DNA of 32,032 nt from an uncultured Acidobacteriia bacterium (GCA_903929755.1 CAIYVZ010000110.1:1-32032), one strand, 5' to 3'. Shown: positions 1 to 8,420, numbered from the stretch's first letter. Notes: generated by a model from the sequence alone, not told the origin. Translations and numbers: made by a program.

Positions 1-120
1 GCGAAGGCTGCTCCTGCGAAGGCTGCTCCTGCGAAGGCTGCTCCTGCGAAGGCTGCTCCTGCTAAGGCTGCTCCTGCCAAGGCCGCTCCTGCGAAGGCTG
101 CTCCCGCGAAGGCTGCTCCT
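1..120 (+). repeat. 15-bp tandem repeat encoding AKAAP
   Basis: Eight contiguous 15-bp units of the form GCGAAGGCTGCTCCT encode AKAAP, differing only at third codon positions. Two further diverged units follow to base 150. The near-identity at the nucleotide level suggests recent expansion, and copy number may vary between strains or be miscounted by short-read assembly. Confidence 0.85.
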
Positions 121-321
121 AAAAAGAGTGCTCCCGTAAAGGCCGCCCCCGCAAAGGCGGTGGCAAAGAAGGTCCAGTCTGCCCGACCGGTCGCCAAGAA
201 GGCCGCAACGAAAACAGCGGTCGCCAAACCCGTGGCGAAAAAAGTAGCGGCAAAGAAAGCCGCAGCCAAAAAAGCGGTGGCGAAAAAAGCCGTCGTGAAA
301 ACAGCAATCAGGCGCCGCTAA
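1..321 (+). CDS. Histone H1-like Ala/Lys/Pro-rich basic protein (C-terminal part)
   Basis: The gene enters the window already open in frame 1, with no start visible, and ends at TAA 319-321; 106 residues are seen. It begins with eight AKAAP pentapeptides in a row, then KKSAP and VKAAP, and passes into lysine-rich AKKxxAKKA-type repeats ending in IRRR. This composition is that of the unstructured tail of bacterial histone H1-like or HU-tail proteins, which bind DNA without sequence specificity and help compact the nucleoid. The N-terminal part, which would show whether a folded HU domain exists, lies outside the window. A strong terminator follows directly. Other lysine/alanine-rich tails, for instance on RNA-binding proteins, cannot be excluded. 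Confidence 0.7.
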   Translation, partial: AKAAPAKAAPAKAAPAKAAPAKAAPAKAAPAKAAPAKAAPKKSAPVKAAPAKAVAKKVQSARPVAKKAATKTAVAKPVAKKVAAKKAAAKKAVAKKAVVKTAIRRR

Positions 322-327
322 TGAATC

Positions 328-364
328 GGGCGGGACCGGCTAAACCGGTCCCGCCCTTTATTTA
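328..364 (+). terminator. Rho-independent terminator of the H1-like gene
   Basis: A perfect 12-bp stem, GGGCGGGACCGG (328-339) and CCGGTCCCGCCC (345-356), with a CTAAA loop is followed by TTTATTTA. It starts seven bases after the stop codon of the H1-like gene and separates it from the convergent small gene. Confidence 0.85.
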
Positions 365-387
365 CAGCAGTCTGCGAACTCCAGCCT

Positions 388-633
388 TTACTGCGAGACC
401 GGCTTTGCCACAACTGTGCGGCATTTCTCGAACAACTGAATCAGTGAGTCCGCGTAGTCTTCCGGCGTCTTCGCCGGTTTGCCGGAAAAGCCTGCCGATG
501 ACGTCACACCCTTCCCGTAACCAGTGGTCACCGCGATGAACTTCATCAACTCGAGCGCCACCTCATCGCGTCCCTTGGCGGCGCTGTCTTCCAGTTTCTT
601 CTGCTCGTCCAGTTTGTTTTCTTCTTCAGCCAT
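388..633 (-). CDS. Small hypothetical protein, 81 aa
   Basis: I do not recognise this family. The chosen ATG at 633 is preceded by GGGAG about six bases upstream; a longer reading from 732 adds a low-complexity stretch and overlaps the divergent kinase gene, so it is less likely. The protein starts with an acidic/lysine-rich helix (MAEEENKLDEQKKLED), then a region ELMKFIAVTTGYGKG and a C-terminal helix DYADSLIQLFEKCRTVV. It has no signal peptide or membrane segment and should be cytosolic. It is divergent from the HipA-like gene, with 42 bases between the two starts, so the pair may share a promoter region, but it does not resemble a HipB-type HTH antitoxin. Confidence 0.6.
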   Translation of the reverse strand: MAEEENKLDEQKKLEDSAAKGRDEVALELMKFIAVTTGYGKGVTSSAGFSGKPAKTPEDYADSLIQLFEKCRTVVAKPVSQ

Positions 634-675
634 ATCGCTCCCGGTTTCCGACACTGTCACCGCGCCACAGGCTCC

Positions 676-1515
676 ATGCCCGTAAGCGCAACCCGTTTCA
701 TCCGGAAGATGAGGGGCGGCGCTCAGGCCCACTTGCTGGAAGCCTCAGACGGCAACTTCTACGTCGTCAAATTCCAGAATAACCCGCAGCACCGGCGAAT
801 TCTCATTAATGAACTGCTCGCGTCCGAGATTCTGACTCACCTCGGCATCGCAGCACCTCCTCACGAGTTCGTGGGCCTCACTGCGGAGTTCCTGGCCCTC
901 AATCCCGAGGTCTACATCCAAACCGGTACCAAACGCCAGGAAATCGTGCCCGGCTGGCATTTTGGCTCCCGACATCCCGGCAATCCCCACACGCTCGCCA
1001 TCTACGATTTCATTCCCGACGCACTGCTCAATCAGGTGGCAAACGCCGAGCAATTCCGCGCCGCCCTCGTGTTTGACCGCTGGGTGGCGAACTCTGACGG
1101 ACGCCAGGCCATCTTCTTCCGAGCCCAATTAAAGGACTGGCTGGCAGGGCCCGGCATTCCTCCCCGTAAGCTCGGGTTTGTGGCGCTGATGGTCGACCAT
1201 GGCTTCGCCTTCAACGGACCCCACTGGGACTTTCCCGAATCCGCCATTACCGGCCTCTACCCTCGCCGGACCGTCTACCAGGAGGTTCGCTCGCTCGACG
1301 ATTTTGAGCCGTGGCTCACCCGTGCCGTCACTTGTCCCGATGCCGTCTTCGACCGTGCGTTGCGGCAACTTCCGCCCGAATGGCTGGAGAATGACGGAGA
1401 CGCGCTGGAGCGTCTGGTGGACAAGCTCTGCCGCCGGAAGAAACGTCTGCCCGATATTCTTCTGGAGTGTCGGGAAGCTCCGGGCAGTCCTTTTCCCAAA
1501 TGGGTTGTTGACTAA
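676..1515 (+). CDS. HipA-like kinase domain protein
   Basis: The 279-residue protein resembles the short HipA-like kinase family (HipA_2 type). Visible landmarks are YVVKF with a candidate ATP-binding Lys32, INELLASEI with Glu46, a catalytic-loop-like segment FDRWVANSDG (Asp134, Asn139, Asp141) and a metal-binding-loop-like MVDHGFAF (Asp174). These proteins are thought to be Ser/Thr kinases, but substrates of this short form are unknown. No HTH antitoxin gene sits beside it, so it should not be called a toxin on this evidence. The start at 676 has only a weak ribosome site, but it fits the family's short N-terminus. Its stop lies three bases from the stop of the convergent NHL gene. Confidence 0.65.
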   Translation: MPVSATRFIRKMRGGAQAHLLEASDGNFYVVKFQNNPQHRRILINELLASEILTHLGIAAPPHEFVGLTAEFLALNPEVYIQTGTKRQEIVPGWHFGSRHPGNPHTLAIYDFIPDALLNQVANAEQFRAALVFDRWVANSDGRQAIFFRAQLKDWLAGPGIPPRKLGFVALMVDHGFAFNGPHWDFPESAITGLYPRRTVYQEVRSLDDFEPWLTRAVTCPDAVFDRALRQLPPEWLENDGDALERLVDKLCRRKKRLPDILLECREAPGSPFPKWVVD

Positions 1516-1518
1516 AGG

Positions 1519-3285
1519 CTACTGAACGGCGATGGTAACGCCGCCCTGAGCCGCCACGCCACCTACGGTGACCTGTACAGGCACTGCCGGTCCGGCTGTG
1601 ATGCCGACCGGAACCTGAACGTTGATCTGGGTCAGGCCGGAGACCGCCGTCGGTGTCGCCCCCGTATAGCTGACAACTGCGGACTTCCCGCCAATCGTCA
1701 CCTGAGCCGAAGCGATGGTGGTCTGGAGCTGGGTTCCGGTAACCAGGAGCCCGTCCTTGCCCGCTGGATTCATCTGGCCGGCTCCCGAAACGAACAGGGA
1801 GATGAAGCCGCCCATCTTCACCGGGGTCGCTGCTTTATTCAGCGTTCCGTCGCCATTTACTGCCGCAGCCTGACCGGCTCCGGTTGAATCCGCCGTGAAA
1901 ATTCCGGGAGCCACGGTTGCGGCCGGGAACGTAGTAACGGAGGACGTGTTGCCCTGGTACTTCACAGCCACATCCACTGAGGGTGCGCCTGCGATTCCGT
2001 AGGGAACAATCGCCGCCGCCACACCCGATGACACATAGAGCAGCGGGGCGGGGATACCGTTAAAGAAAATCTGGGCATTGGCGATCTGGTTGCCGATTGC
2101 GCCGTTCACCACCGCAAATTGGGTCAGGGTGGCAGGGCCAATCTTGTCTCCGAAAACCGTCACAATTTCGCCGGGAGCGATTGAACCCTGAACGCCGGAG
2201 GCAGCATTGGTGACTGCGCCTACCGAGAAAGGAACCGGAGTGAGCCGCCGGATAACCGCATTCGCGGTATCGGCCACATAAATATTGCCGGCCGCATCGG
2301 AAGCGATGCCGGCAGGATGATCGAACTGGGCGCTGGTGCCTACTCCGCCATCGCCGTCAGAGCCGGTCTGCCCCGTGCCCCCGGCAATCAGCAGCGAACC
2401 GTTCGGCAGTAATTTCCAGACGTACGGCGAAATACCATCCACGAAGTAGACGTTCCCGGCCGCATCCGCCGCCAGGCTCTGGATCGAATAGCCGGAGAGA
2501 ATGGTCCGGATATTGCCGTCCGGCGTTACTTTGCGGATATTGTTGTTTGAAGAATCGCCGATGTACACGTTGCCTGCGGCATCTACGGCTACTGAGCCAG
2601 GCGAGGCGAGGTTAGCCTTATTGGCCGCGCCGCCATCGCCGGAAAAGCCCCATGTCCCGGTTCCGGCAACGGTTGTAATGTTGCCTCCGGAGGCCGCGAT
2701 CTTGCGTACTGTGGAGTTTCCGTAATCGGCCACATACAAATTGCCGGCGCTGTCCAGCGCGAGTCCGCCGGGAAACCAAAGTTTCGCCTTATTGGCTGCG
2801 GCGCCATCGCCCGACAGTCCCGGGGTGCCGTCGCCGGCATACGTGGTGATTACACCCTTACTGTCGATCTTGCGGATCCGGCTGCTGGAAGTATCGGAAA
2901 TGAAAACGTTCCCGCTCGAATCGGCGGCAATGCCGTGGACATCCGTGATGCCCGCGTCAGTTCCGGCGCCGTTATCGCCCGCGTAGGTCTTGCCGCCATT
3001 GCCCGCAATTGTGGTGATGATTCCTGTAGAGGCGGTCACCATGCGCACGCGGTTGACGTAGTAGTCGGAGAAGTAAAAATTACCCTTGGTATCGACAGCC
3101 ACGCGCACAGGCAGGAACAACTGAGCGTTGCTGGCCGGGCCGCCATCACCGAAGTAGCCAGGAACGTGCGCCTGGCCAGCCGCGGTGGAGACTAAGTACT
3201 GCTGGGCATTCGCCAGAGGGGCGGCCAGGGAAGCGGCTGCAAGAACCGCAAAGGACAGAGAGATTTTTTTTCTGAGACTATTCAT
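1519..3285 (-). CDS. Secreted NHL-repeat beta-propeller protein with TIGR03437-like C-terminus
   Basis: The 588-residue protein has a signal peptide (MNSLRKKISLSFAVLAAASL onward, cleavage near ANAQQ). About five to six NHL-type repeats follow, each built as GDGGxAxxAxL..P.GVAVDxxGNxYxxDxxNxxIRKV..G.ITTVAGxG, predicting a six-bladed propeller. The last 230 residues or so, from AVTNAASGVQGSIAPGEIV to the end, match my recollection of TIGR03437, a C-terminal domain abundant in Solibacter. Such proteins are exported, probably for surface binding or sensing; no catalytic residues are evident. ATG 3285 is preferred over TTG 3288; an AGG lies about seven bases before it. This gene is the best clue to the organism. 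Confidence 0.85.
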   Translation of the reverse strand: MNSLRKKISLSFAVLAAASLAAPLANAQQYLVSTAAGQAHVPGYFGDGGPASNAQLFLPVRVAVDTKGNFYFSDYYVNRVRMVTASTGIITTIAGNGGKTYAGDNGAGTDAGITDVHGIAADSSGNVFISDTSSSRIRKIDSKGVITTYAGDGTPGLSGDGAAANKAKLWFPGGLALDSAGNLYVADYGNSTVRKIAASGGNITTVAGTGTWGFSGDGGAANKANLASPGSVAVDAAGNVYIGDSSNNNIRKVTPDGNIRTILSGYSIQSLAADAAGNVYFVDGISPYVWKLLPNGSLLIAGGTGQTGSDGDGGVGTSAQFDHPAGIASDAAGNIYVADTANAVIRRLTPVPFSVGAVTNAASGVQGSIAPGEIVTVFGDKIGPATLTQFAVVNGAIGNQIANAQIFFNGIPAPLLYVSSGVAAAIVPYGIAGAPSVDVAVKYQGNTSSVTTFPAATVAPGIFTADSTGAGQAAAVNGDGTLNKAATPVKMGGFISLFVSGAGQMNPAGKDGLLVTGTQLQTTIASAQVTIGGKSAVVSYTGATPTAVSGLTQINVQVPVGITAGPAVPVQVTVGGVAAQGGVTIAVQ

Positions 3286-3601
3286 CAAACCTGGATTCCG
3301 TGACCCGCCTGCTCACCATGTGCCGCTTCGTCAATAAGAAGCGTGAATCCGAAACCCAGACACACAGAAGGCAGACTAATCCCTTAATGATAGCAATCAG
3401 CAATCGGCTGACCACACCCCAAAAGCTTCTGTCTGCATATATTTGTAGAGAACCGGGCACTGGCATACCCGGGCCTGTTTTTCACGCCAGTGCTTTACAG
3501 GCGCTGCAAATCGCCCTCTGTGGCACAATCCCGGCTCTCTGTGGCACAATCCCGGCCCTCTGTGGCACAATCCCGAAGGTGTTGTGACAGAATCAGGGTT
3601 G
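3286..3601. other. Divergent intergenic region with 21-bp tandem repeat
   Basis: This 316-base gap separates the divergent NHL gene and the exported heparinase-like gene, so it must hold promoters for both. The only striking structure is the three-copy 21-bp repeat at 3514-3576. I see no credible small gene; the open frames crossing it are compositionally poor. Confidence 0.6.
3514..3576 (+). repeat. Three 21-bp tandem direct repeats (TGTGGCACAATCCCG core)
   Basis: Copies run 3514-3534, 3535-3555 and 3556-3576 and share the core TGTGGCACAATCCCG. Copies differ at only one or two positions. The array ends eight bases before a possible GTG start (3584) and 26 bases before the preferred ATG (3602). 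Each unit contains TGGCAC, the ideal -24 half of a sigma54 promoter, and copies 1 and 2 keep GG-N10-GC spacing, but the -12 half (CGGC) is poor. A regulator-binding array is equally possible. Confidence 0.8.
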
Positions 3602-5008
3602 ATGACCCGGCGCACCGCGAGTCTCGCCCTGTTGGGCCTCCCCGGCCTTGGCCTGCTTGCGCAGGCTCCAAAAACCGAGGCTGCCGCGTCCTCTGAAGCC
3701 CCGGAGGGTTACAAGGTTTACGCAGAGGCCCCCCGGCTTTTCCTGCGTCCGGCTCGGCTCCGCCTGCTGCGTCGCGAACACGAACGCCAGTCCCTGCGCT
3801 GGGAACAGTTCCAGAATCTCTGGAATGGCGGCGCTCCATTTCCTGAACCTGGATGGGCTTCGGCGTTGCTGTATCAAGTGGCGCAGGATCCGGATGCCGG
3901 GAAGAAGGCTGTGGCGTGGGCGGCGAGCGCTGCGGGAACCGATATCCGCCAGGTTGCCCTGGTGGCGGACTGGTGCGAGGCTTTGTTGGCTCCCACCGAT
4001 AAGACCAGCGCCGAGAAGACCAGAATCTTTGCCAAACTGCAAAGGGCTGCGGACGGCCCGACGCCGAAGAACCTGAACGAGGCCCGCAACAAGACCCTCG
4101 CCGCGATCGTGATCTGCGACGCCTTCCCCGAGAAATCGGAAGCCGCCCTCCGCGACGTCTTCCAGAATTACTGGCTAAAGGTCTTTGTGAAAGGTATTCG
4201 CGCCGACCGCGTGCGGGTGAGCAACGCCGAGGCCTTCCCGCTCATGGAACTGCTGCATGCGTTCCGGGACAACATTAACTTCGATCTGCGCGACACGCTG
4301 CCAGGCTGGTTTAAGGAATACCCGATCGCGCACGTGATGGCGCACTACCCGGCGCCGTTTCCCGCCGCCGAAAACGAGTACCGTATCCCGGCCGACCCTG
4401 AAATTCAGAAATCCGGCCCCATGATGGACCGCGCCATGTACTCCCGTGCCGCTGAACTTGCCATGGTCGCCTTCGACTCGAACGCTTCCTCCAGCCAGTT
4501 GCTCCAGGGGTTTCTCACGAATGACCGTTACCTGATGCGCGGCACCATGGGCATCACCTACGAATTCCTGTGGGCCAACCCCTACCAGCCCGGCCTCAGT
4601 TACTACCACATTCCACTCGCCATGCACGATCCTGTTGGAGGGCAGCTCTACGTTCGTTCCTCCTGGGAAGACGATGCCCAATGGCTTGGTTTTTTCGACG
4701 GCCAACTGCAGTTATTCGCCGACGGCAGCGTGAGCAAAATCGATCCCAAACTGGCCCATGAGCCCATGGACCTGGAAGAAGCCACCGTCTTCTTTGGCCG
4801 CGATGCGAAGAAGTTCCGTGTTCCCAAACGCAACAAAGAAGAGGCCTTTGACGACGTGTTTATCGTTGGCCTGCAGCCCGGCAAAGCTTACAACGTTGAG
4901 GTGGATGGCCAGGAGATGGCGGAAGAGGTTTCCGATCCGGGCGGCATTATTTATCTGGCGCAAGTCCCTGCCGGGGTAATGGTCCTGCTGAATCCGGTGT
5001 CGCTTTGA
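3602..5008 (+). CDS. Exported heparinase II/III-like protein
   Basis: The ATG at 3602 has AGGG seven bases upstream and gives a Tat-like signal peptide, MTRRTASLALLGLPGLGLLA. A GTG at 3584 with GAAGG upstream would add six residues. The mature N-terminus, PRLFLRPARLRLLRREHERQ followed by a Trp-containing helix, is typical of alpha/alpha-toroid polysaccharide lyases. The C-terminal third (DPVGGQLYVRSSWEDDAQWL and GFFDGQLQLFADGS) resembles the beta-sandwich of the heparinase II/III fold. The likely role is cleavage or binding of an acidic polysaccharide in the periplasm. I cannot place catalytic Tyr/His/Asn residues with certainty, so lyase activity is unproven. The 468-residue length is short for the family. 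Confidence 0.55.
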   Translation: MTRRTASLALLGLPGLGLLAQAPKTEAAASSEAPEGYKVYAEAPRLFLRPARLRLLRREHERQSLRWEQFQNLWNGGAPFPEPGWASALLYQVAQDPDAGKKAVAWAASAAGTDIRQVALVADWCEALLAPTDKTSAEKTRIFAKLQRAADGPTPKNLNEARNKTLAAIVICDAFPEKSEAALRDVFQNYWLKVFVKGIRADRVRVSNAEAFPLMELLHAFRDNINFDLRDTLPGWFKEYPIAHVMAHYPAPFPAAENEYRIPADPEIQKSGPMMDRAMYSRAAELAMVAFDSNASSSQLLQGFLTNDRYLMRGTMGITYEFLWANPYQPGLSYYHIPLAMHDPVGGQLYVRSSWEDDAQWLGFFDGQLQLFADGSVSKIDPKLAHEPMDLEEATVFFGRDAKKFRVPKRNKEEAFDDVFIVGLQPGKAYNVEVDGQEMAEEVSDPGGIIYLAQVPAGVMVLLNPVSL

Positions 5009-5021
5009 TGCCAATCCTCTG

Positions 5022-5750
5022 ATGTTTGCCCCTGTCATGTCCAGTCTTACCAGCGCCCTTTTCTTCGAGTCCGCAGAAGAGGTGTTCCGCCGCGTCCACC
5101 GTGAAATCAAGCCCCGAACCCCCGTTCCGCCCCTGGCCGTGGAATACAAGGCGTTTGCCAACGCGGACAGCCACGTCCGCCTGGAGAATGGCCGGATAGA
5201 GGTGAAGATCACGGATCTTCTGGCGCAGGCCCCTCCCCATGTCACCGAAGCGCTGGCTCATATCCTGCTTGGCAAGCTTTACCGCAAGCCCGCCGCGCCC
5301 CAATACGACCATCGATATCGGCTCTACCTGAATCGCAAGGACGTGCGGCACAAGATCGACGAATCCCGCCGGACGCGCGGCCGCAAACACCATTTACCGG
5401 CTCAGGGCGAAGTTCACAACCTGGAAGAGATCTTTGAGAGCCTGAATCAAACCCATTTCGGGGGTATGATGGTGCGGCCGGCACTGGGCTGGAGTCATGT
5501 AAGATCCCGCACCCGCCTGGGGCACTTCGACCCCTCCCATGGCATGATCATCATCAGCCGCCTCTTCGACGACCCGAAAGCCCCGAAACTGGCCCTGGAA
5601 TACGTCATGTACCATGAAATGCTCCACCTCCACTACCCCGTTCTGCACACCGGGACCAGGCGTTGCGTTCATTCGAAAGACTTTAAGGCCCACGAAAAAC
5701 AGTTCCCGCAGTTCGAAGAAGCGAAAAAGCTGCTGAAGAAGATGTGGTAG
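5022..5750 (+). CDS. SprT-like zinc metallopeptidase domain protein
   Basis: The 242-residue protein carries YHEMLH (His198, Glu199, His202), the HExxH zinc motif, followed by a third probable ligand at His217 or His224 in CVHSKDFKAHEKQFP. This spacing and the preceding LALEYVMYHE helix match SprT/YgjP-like metallopeptidase domains. An upstream segment, IFESLNQTHFGGMMVRPALGWS, is also typical of SprT domains. Residues 1-120 are less familiar and basic. There is no signal peptide, so the protein is cytosolic. It starts 13 bases after the heparinase-like gene and may be co-transcribed; the start at 5022 has a weak ribosome site and ATG 5037 is an alternative. Its peptidase activity is inferred, not shown. 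Confidence 0.7.
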   Translation: MFAPVMSSLTSALFFESAEEVFRRVHREIKPRTPVPPLAVEYKAFANADSHVRLENGRIEVKITDLLAQAPPHVTEALAHILLGKLYRKPAAPQYDHRYRLYLNRKDVRHKIDESRRTRGRKHHLPAQGEVHNLEEIFESLNQTHFGGMMVRPALGWSHVRSRTRLGHFDPSHGMIIISRLFDDPKAPKLALEYVMYHEMLHLHYPVLHTGTRRCVHSKDFKAHEKQFPQFEEAKKLLKKMW

Positions 5751-5754
5751 CGCG

Positions 5755-6687
5755 TTAGAACGTCTGGTTTAGAAGATTTGCCAGCCGTGCAGCGGAATGC
5801 GCCAGTTGTTCCCGAATAACGGGTAGCGACTGGCCGATATAGGCCTCGCCAATCGAGATATGCAGCGCCGCAACCCTGGCCCTCTCGGCATTACAATCGG
5901 CTTCACCGGGAGGCTCCACGGGGATGAGGGGCCGCAGCAGACCGTAAGTCAGTTTTGCCGCTAGCGCATGGCCTTCCCACGCCCAGGCTTCCGGGTCCAC
6001 TTTCTCTTTCGACCACCCGGCCCGACGTTTCGCAAACTCCGCGCCGATAGCAGCCGTGTACGCCGACTGGCTCAGCTTTCTGCGCTCCATATCTGTCTGC
6101 AGGATCCGGTAGTCCCAGATGGCATGGAGATTGGCGGGCTTTTCCTCATTCAGGTAAGTGACCGCCGTACAGTTCCCGCCATGGTCCGTGTTGTCCGAGT
6201 CATGCAGGGGCTGGTGCGTATCTTCCACAAAATGAATTACATAGCGCAGCGCCCGGGCACGCGCTTCAGCTGGCTGCGTTTTGTCCTTCAAAATCTGCCA
6301 TTGCTCCAGGATTGCCTTCGTGACACATCCCGAGCCGTCTTTTCCGCCGTTTTCCGGGCACCACTTGTCGAGGCTCTTGTCGCCGGGAGTCTTCGCGATA
6401 GTCATTGGAATATCCACGAAGTGCCAGGCCCCCGTGCCCTCACCACTTCGGGCATCGTCGGCCCACGTGGAAAGATCCGCCATAATGTCCGCCGGGCGGT
6501 CCTTACAGAAGCGGCTCAAGGTGGGGCTAATCGGATTGTCTTTCAGCAGCTTATCTACTGCGGCCGAGGCGGCGGGCGTCAACTGGGTCCGCGCCAGCAG
6601 GGCGATCATCTGGTGCCCTTCGCATCCCCAGCCAAACGCACTGGTCGTACCCAGGACCATCGTCAGGCACAGGAGGAAAACGCGCAT
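5755..6687 (-). CDS. Secreted S1/P1-type nuclease
   Basis: This 310-residue protein is a clear member of the S1/P1 nuclease/phospholipase C-like fold. After an 19-residue signal peptide ending in AFG the mature chain begins with Trp20 (WGCEGH, His25), whose free amino end normally helps bind zinc. Further cluster ligands are seen in WADDAR, WHFVDIP, HFVEDTHQPLH, GGN and NLHAIWD. The enzymes hydrolyse single-stranded DNA and RNA using three zinc ions, here outside the cytoplasm, perhaps for phosphate or nucleoside scavenging. It begins nine bases after cdsA ends and probably belongs to the uppS-cdsA transcription unit. Its stop is four bases from the convergent SprT-like gene. Confidence 0.92.
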   Translation of the reverse strand: MRVFLLCLTMVLGTTSAFGWGCEGHQMIALLARTQLTPAASAAVDKLLKDNPISPTLSRFCKDRPADIMADLSTWADDARSGEGTGAWHFVDIPMTIAKTPGDKSLDKWCPENGGKDGSGCVTKAILEQWQILKDKTQPAEARARALRYVIHFVEDTHQPLHDSDNTDHGGNCTAVTYLNEEKPANLHAIWDYRILQTDMERRKLSQSAYTAAIGAEFAKRRAGWSKEKVDPEAWAWEGHALAAKLTYGLLRPLIPVEPPGEADCNAERARVAALHISIGEAYIGQSLPVIREQLAHSAARLANLLNQTF

Positions 6688-6696
6688 CCCCTAATC

Positions 6697-7470
6697 CTAG
6701 CTGAGCCAGGCCCATCGGTCTATCAGGCGGAGCAGGGCATACAGCGCCGGCATCGCAAACAGGGAACTGTCCAGCCGATCCAGCATGCCGCCGTGGCCTG
6801 GCAGCATTGTCCCGCTGTCCTTCACACCCGCGCTGCGTTTGATGGCGGATTCGGCAAGGTCGCCAATCTGCCCCGCAATATTGGCCCCTACTGACAGCAG
6901 AACCGCCTTCAGATAAGACGTGCCATGGATGGCGAGCGGCAGGTAAATTACCCCAAAGATAACCGAAGCGCAGGTGGAGGCGATGGCACCTTCCCAGCTT
7001 TTACCGGGGCTGATGGCCGGGGCGAGCTTCCGCTTGCCAAATTTCCGGCCCACATAGAACGCGCCTGTGTCGCCCGCCCAGTTCACTACCAGCGCAAACA
7101 TGAGCCAATGCGGATTCATGTCGTGCACCAGGATGCCGCACTTCCAGGCTCCGAAAACATACGAAATGCCCAGCGCGAGAGACGCGGCTCGCGGCACGGC
7201 GATCTCCGGAGTTTTTGAAAATACCGGCAGGCACATTGCCGCCACCATGGAAATAAAGACCAGGGCGCCCATCTCCCCCGGCGGAGAAAACAGAATCAGT
7301 AGCCCAGCCGCATAACCCAACGGTGCAAAGGCATGGGTAATCGCAGCGTACTCGTGGAAGCAGCACACTGCGAAAAGAACAATGACCCCGAGAAATACGG
7401 CCCAGGGTGCGAACAGGACGGAGTAAACGGCTACCGGTACAAGCACCAGCGCCGTGAGGACGCGCTTCAT
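6697..7470 (-). CDS. cdsA: Phosphatidate cytidylyltransferase
   Basis: CdsA makes CDP-diacylglycerol from phosphatidic acid and CTP in the inner membrane, the branch point of phospholipid synthesis. The 257-residue chain is rich in hydrophobic helices and ends with the family signature: SPGKSWEGAIAS, then GDLAESAIKRSAGVKDSG and LPGHGGMLDRLDS. The length is normal for the shorter bacterial form. Its ATG overlaps the uppS stop in ATGA (7467-7470), indicating translational coupling. This uppS-cdsA order is conserved in very many bacteria. Confidence 0.95.
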   Translation of the reverse strand: MKRVLTALVLVPVAVYSVLFAPWAVFLGVIVLFAVCCFHEYAAITHAFAPLGYAAGLLILFSPPGEMGALVFISMVAAMCLPVFSKTPEIAVPRAASLALGISYVFGAWKCGILVHDMNPHWLMFALVVNWAGDTGAFYVGRKFGKRKLAPAISPGKSWEGAIASTCASVIFGVIYLPLAIHGTSYLKAVLLSVGANIAGQIGDLAESAIKRSAGVKDSGTMLPGHGGMLDRLDSSLFAMPALYALLRLIDRWAWLS

Positions 7471-8330
7471 TGAGAGGAGACTGCTATCTCCTCACTGTCT
7501 TCGGCTTCCAGCAGCACTTCATCGGACGGGACATCGTCGTCAGCTGTTTCCATCGCGTCGGGAGCTTCGGCCAGACCACCAAAACGGCGCTCCCGGCGCT
7601 GGAACTCCAGAATTGCCTTCAGTAGTTCGGAACGGTCAAAATCCGGCCAAAAAGTCTCAGTAACGTATAGTTCCGCATACGCAATTTGCCAAAGCAGGAA
7701 GTTCGAAACCCGCATTTCACCCGAAGTCCGAACCAGGAGATCCGGTTCCGGCAGGCCGGACGTGTACAGATGCCGCCCAATGGACGCTTCATCAATCGTC
7801 AACCTGGACAAACGCCCGGCAAGGCGCGCTTCGTCGATGATGGAGTTCACCGCATCCGCAATTTCATGGCGCGCACTGTAGTTGATGGCCAGATTCAGCC
7901 GCATGCCCGTATTGTGTTCCGTGGCCTGTTCCGTCGCCCGCAGCTCCCGGTAGGCCAGAGGCGGCAGCGCCTCCACACGGCCAATCGACGTGAGCCGGAT
8001 ATTGTTGCGCTGCAAATCCTGCAGATCCGACCGCAGATAGATCCGCAGCAATCTCCACAACAGGTCGATTTCAAGCCTTGGTCGCTTCCAGTTCTCGGCC
8101 GAAAAAGCGTAGAGAGTCAACGCCTTCACGCCCAGATTCGAGCAGTCTTCCACAATGGAGCGGACACGGTTCGCCCCGGCGCGATGGCCGGCAAAGCGGG
8201 GCAGGCTCCGGCGTTTCGCCCAGCGCCCGTTGCCATCCATAATAATGGCGATGTGTGCCGGCATTTTGCCCGGATCGAGTGCCAATGCCAACTCGCGTTC
8301 CCCGGGTGCGAGCTTGTCGAAGGGCTTCAT
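7467..8330 (-). CDS. uppS: Isoprenyl transferase (undecaprenyl diphosphate synthase)
   Basis: UppS condenses isopentenyl diphosphate onto farnesyl diphosphate to make the C55 lipid carrier of peptidoglycan and O-antigen units. The protein shows HIAIIMDGNGRWAK (catalytic Asp32), the FAGHRAG loop, YAFSAENWKRP, and the C-terminal signature DLLVRTSGEMRVSNFLLWQ followed by AYAELYVTETFWPDF. ATG 8330 is chosen; the longer reading begins at TTG 8378 and adds sequence outside the family. An acidic tail of about 40 residues after the signature is longer than usual. Coupling to cdsA and the divergent O-antigen ligase-like gene suggest an envelope-synthesis locus. Confidence 0.95.
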   Translation of the reverse strand: MKPFDKLAPGERELALALDPGKMPAHIAIIMDGNGRWAKRRSLPRFAGHRAGANRVRSIVEDCSNLGVKALTLYAFSAENWKRPRLEIDLLWRLLRIYLRSDLQDLQRNNIRLTSIGRVEALPPLAYRELRATEQATEHNTGMRLNLAINYSARHEIADAVNSIIDEARLAGRLSRLTIDEASIGRHLYTSGLPEPDLLVRTSGEMRVSNFLLWQIAYAELYVTETFWPDFDRSELLKAILEFQRRERRFGGLAEAPDAMETADDDVPSDEVLLEAEDSEEIAVSSQ

Positions 8331-8420
8331 GATCTGACTTTCATCGTACACCGTGGCGCAAAGCTCTGTCGGGAACAAAGTGCCCCGGCCGAATCTCAGG
8401 GTTTATCCTGACAGTGCATC

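Noticed and set aside
1-321. CRISPR array from the regular repeats
   Set aside because: The repeats are contiguous 15-bp codon repeats without spacers and lie in an open reading frame.
3314-3345. GG-N10-GC match on the minus strand before the NHL gene
   Set aside because: The -12 half reads GAGC and the -24 half is imperfect; a TTGACG nearby could equally be a sigma70 -35.
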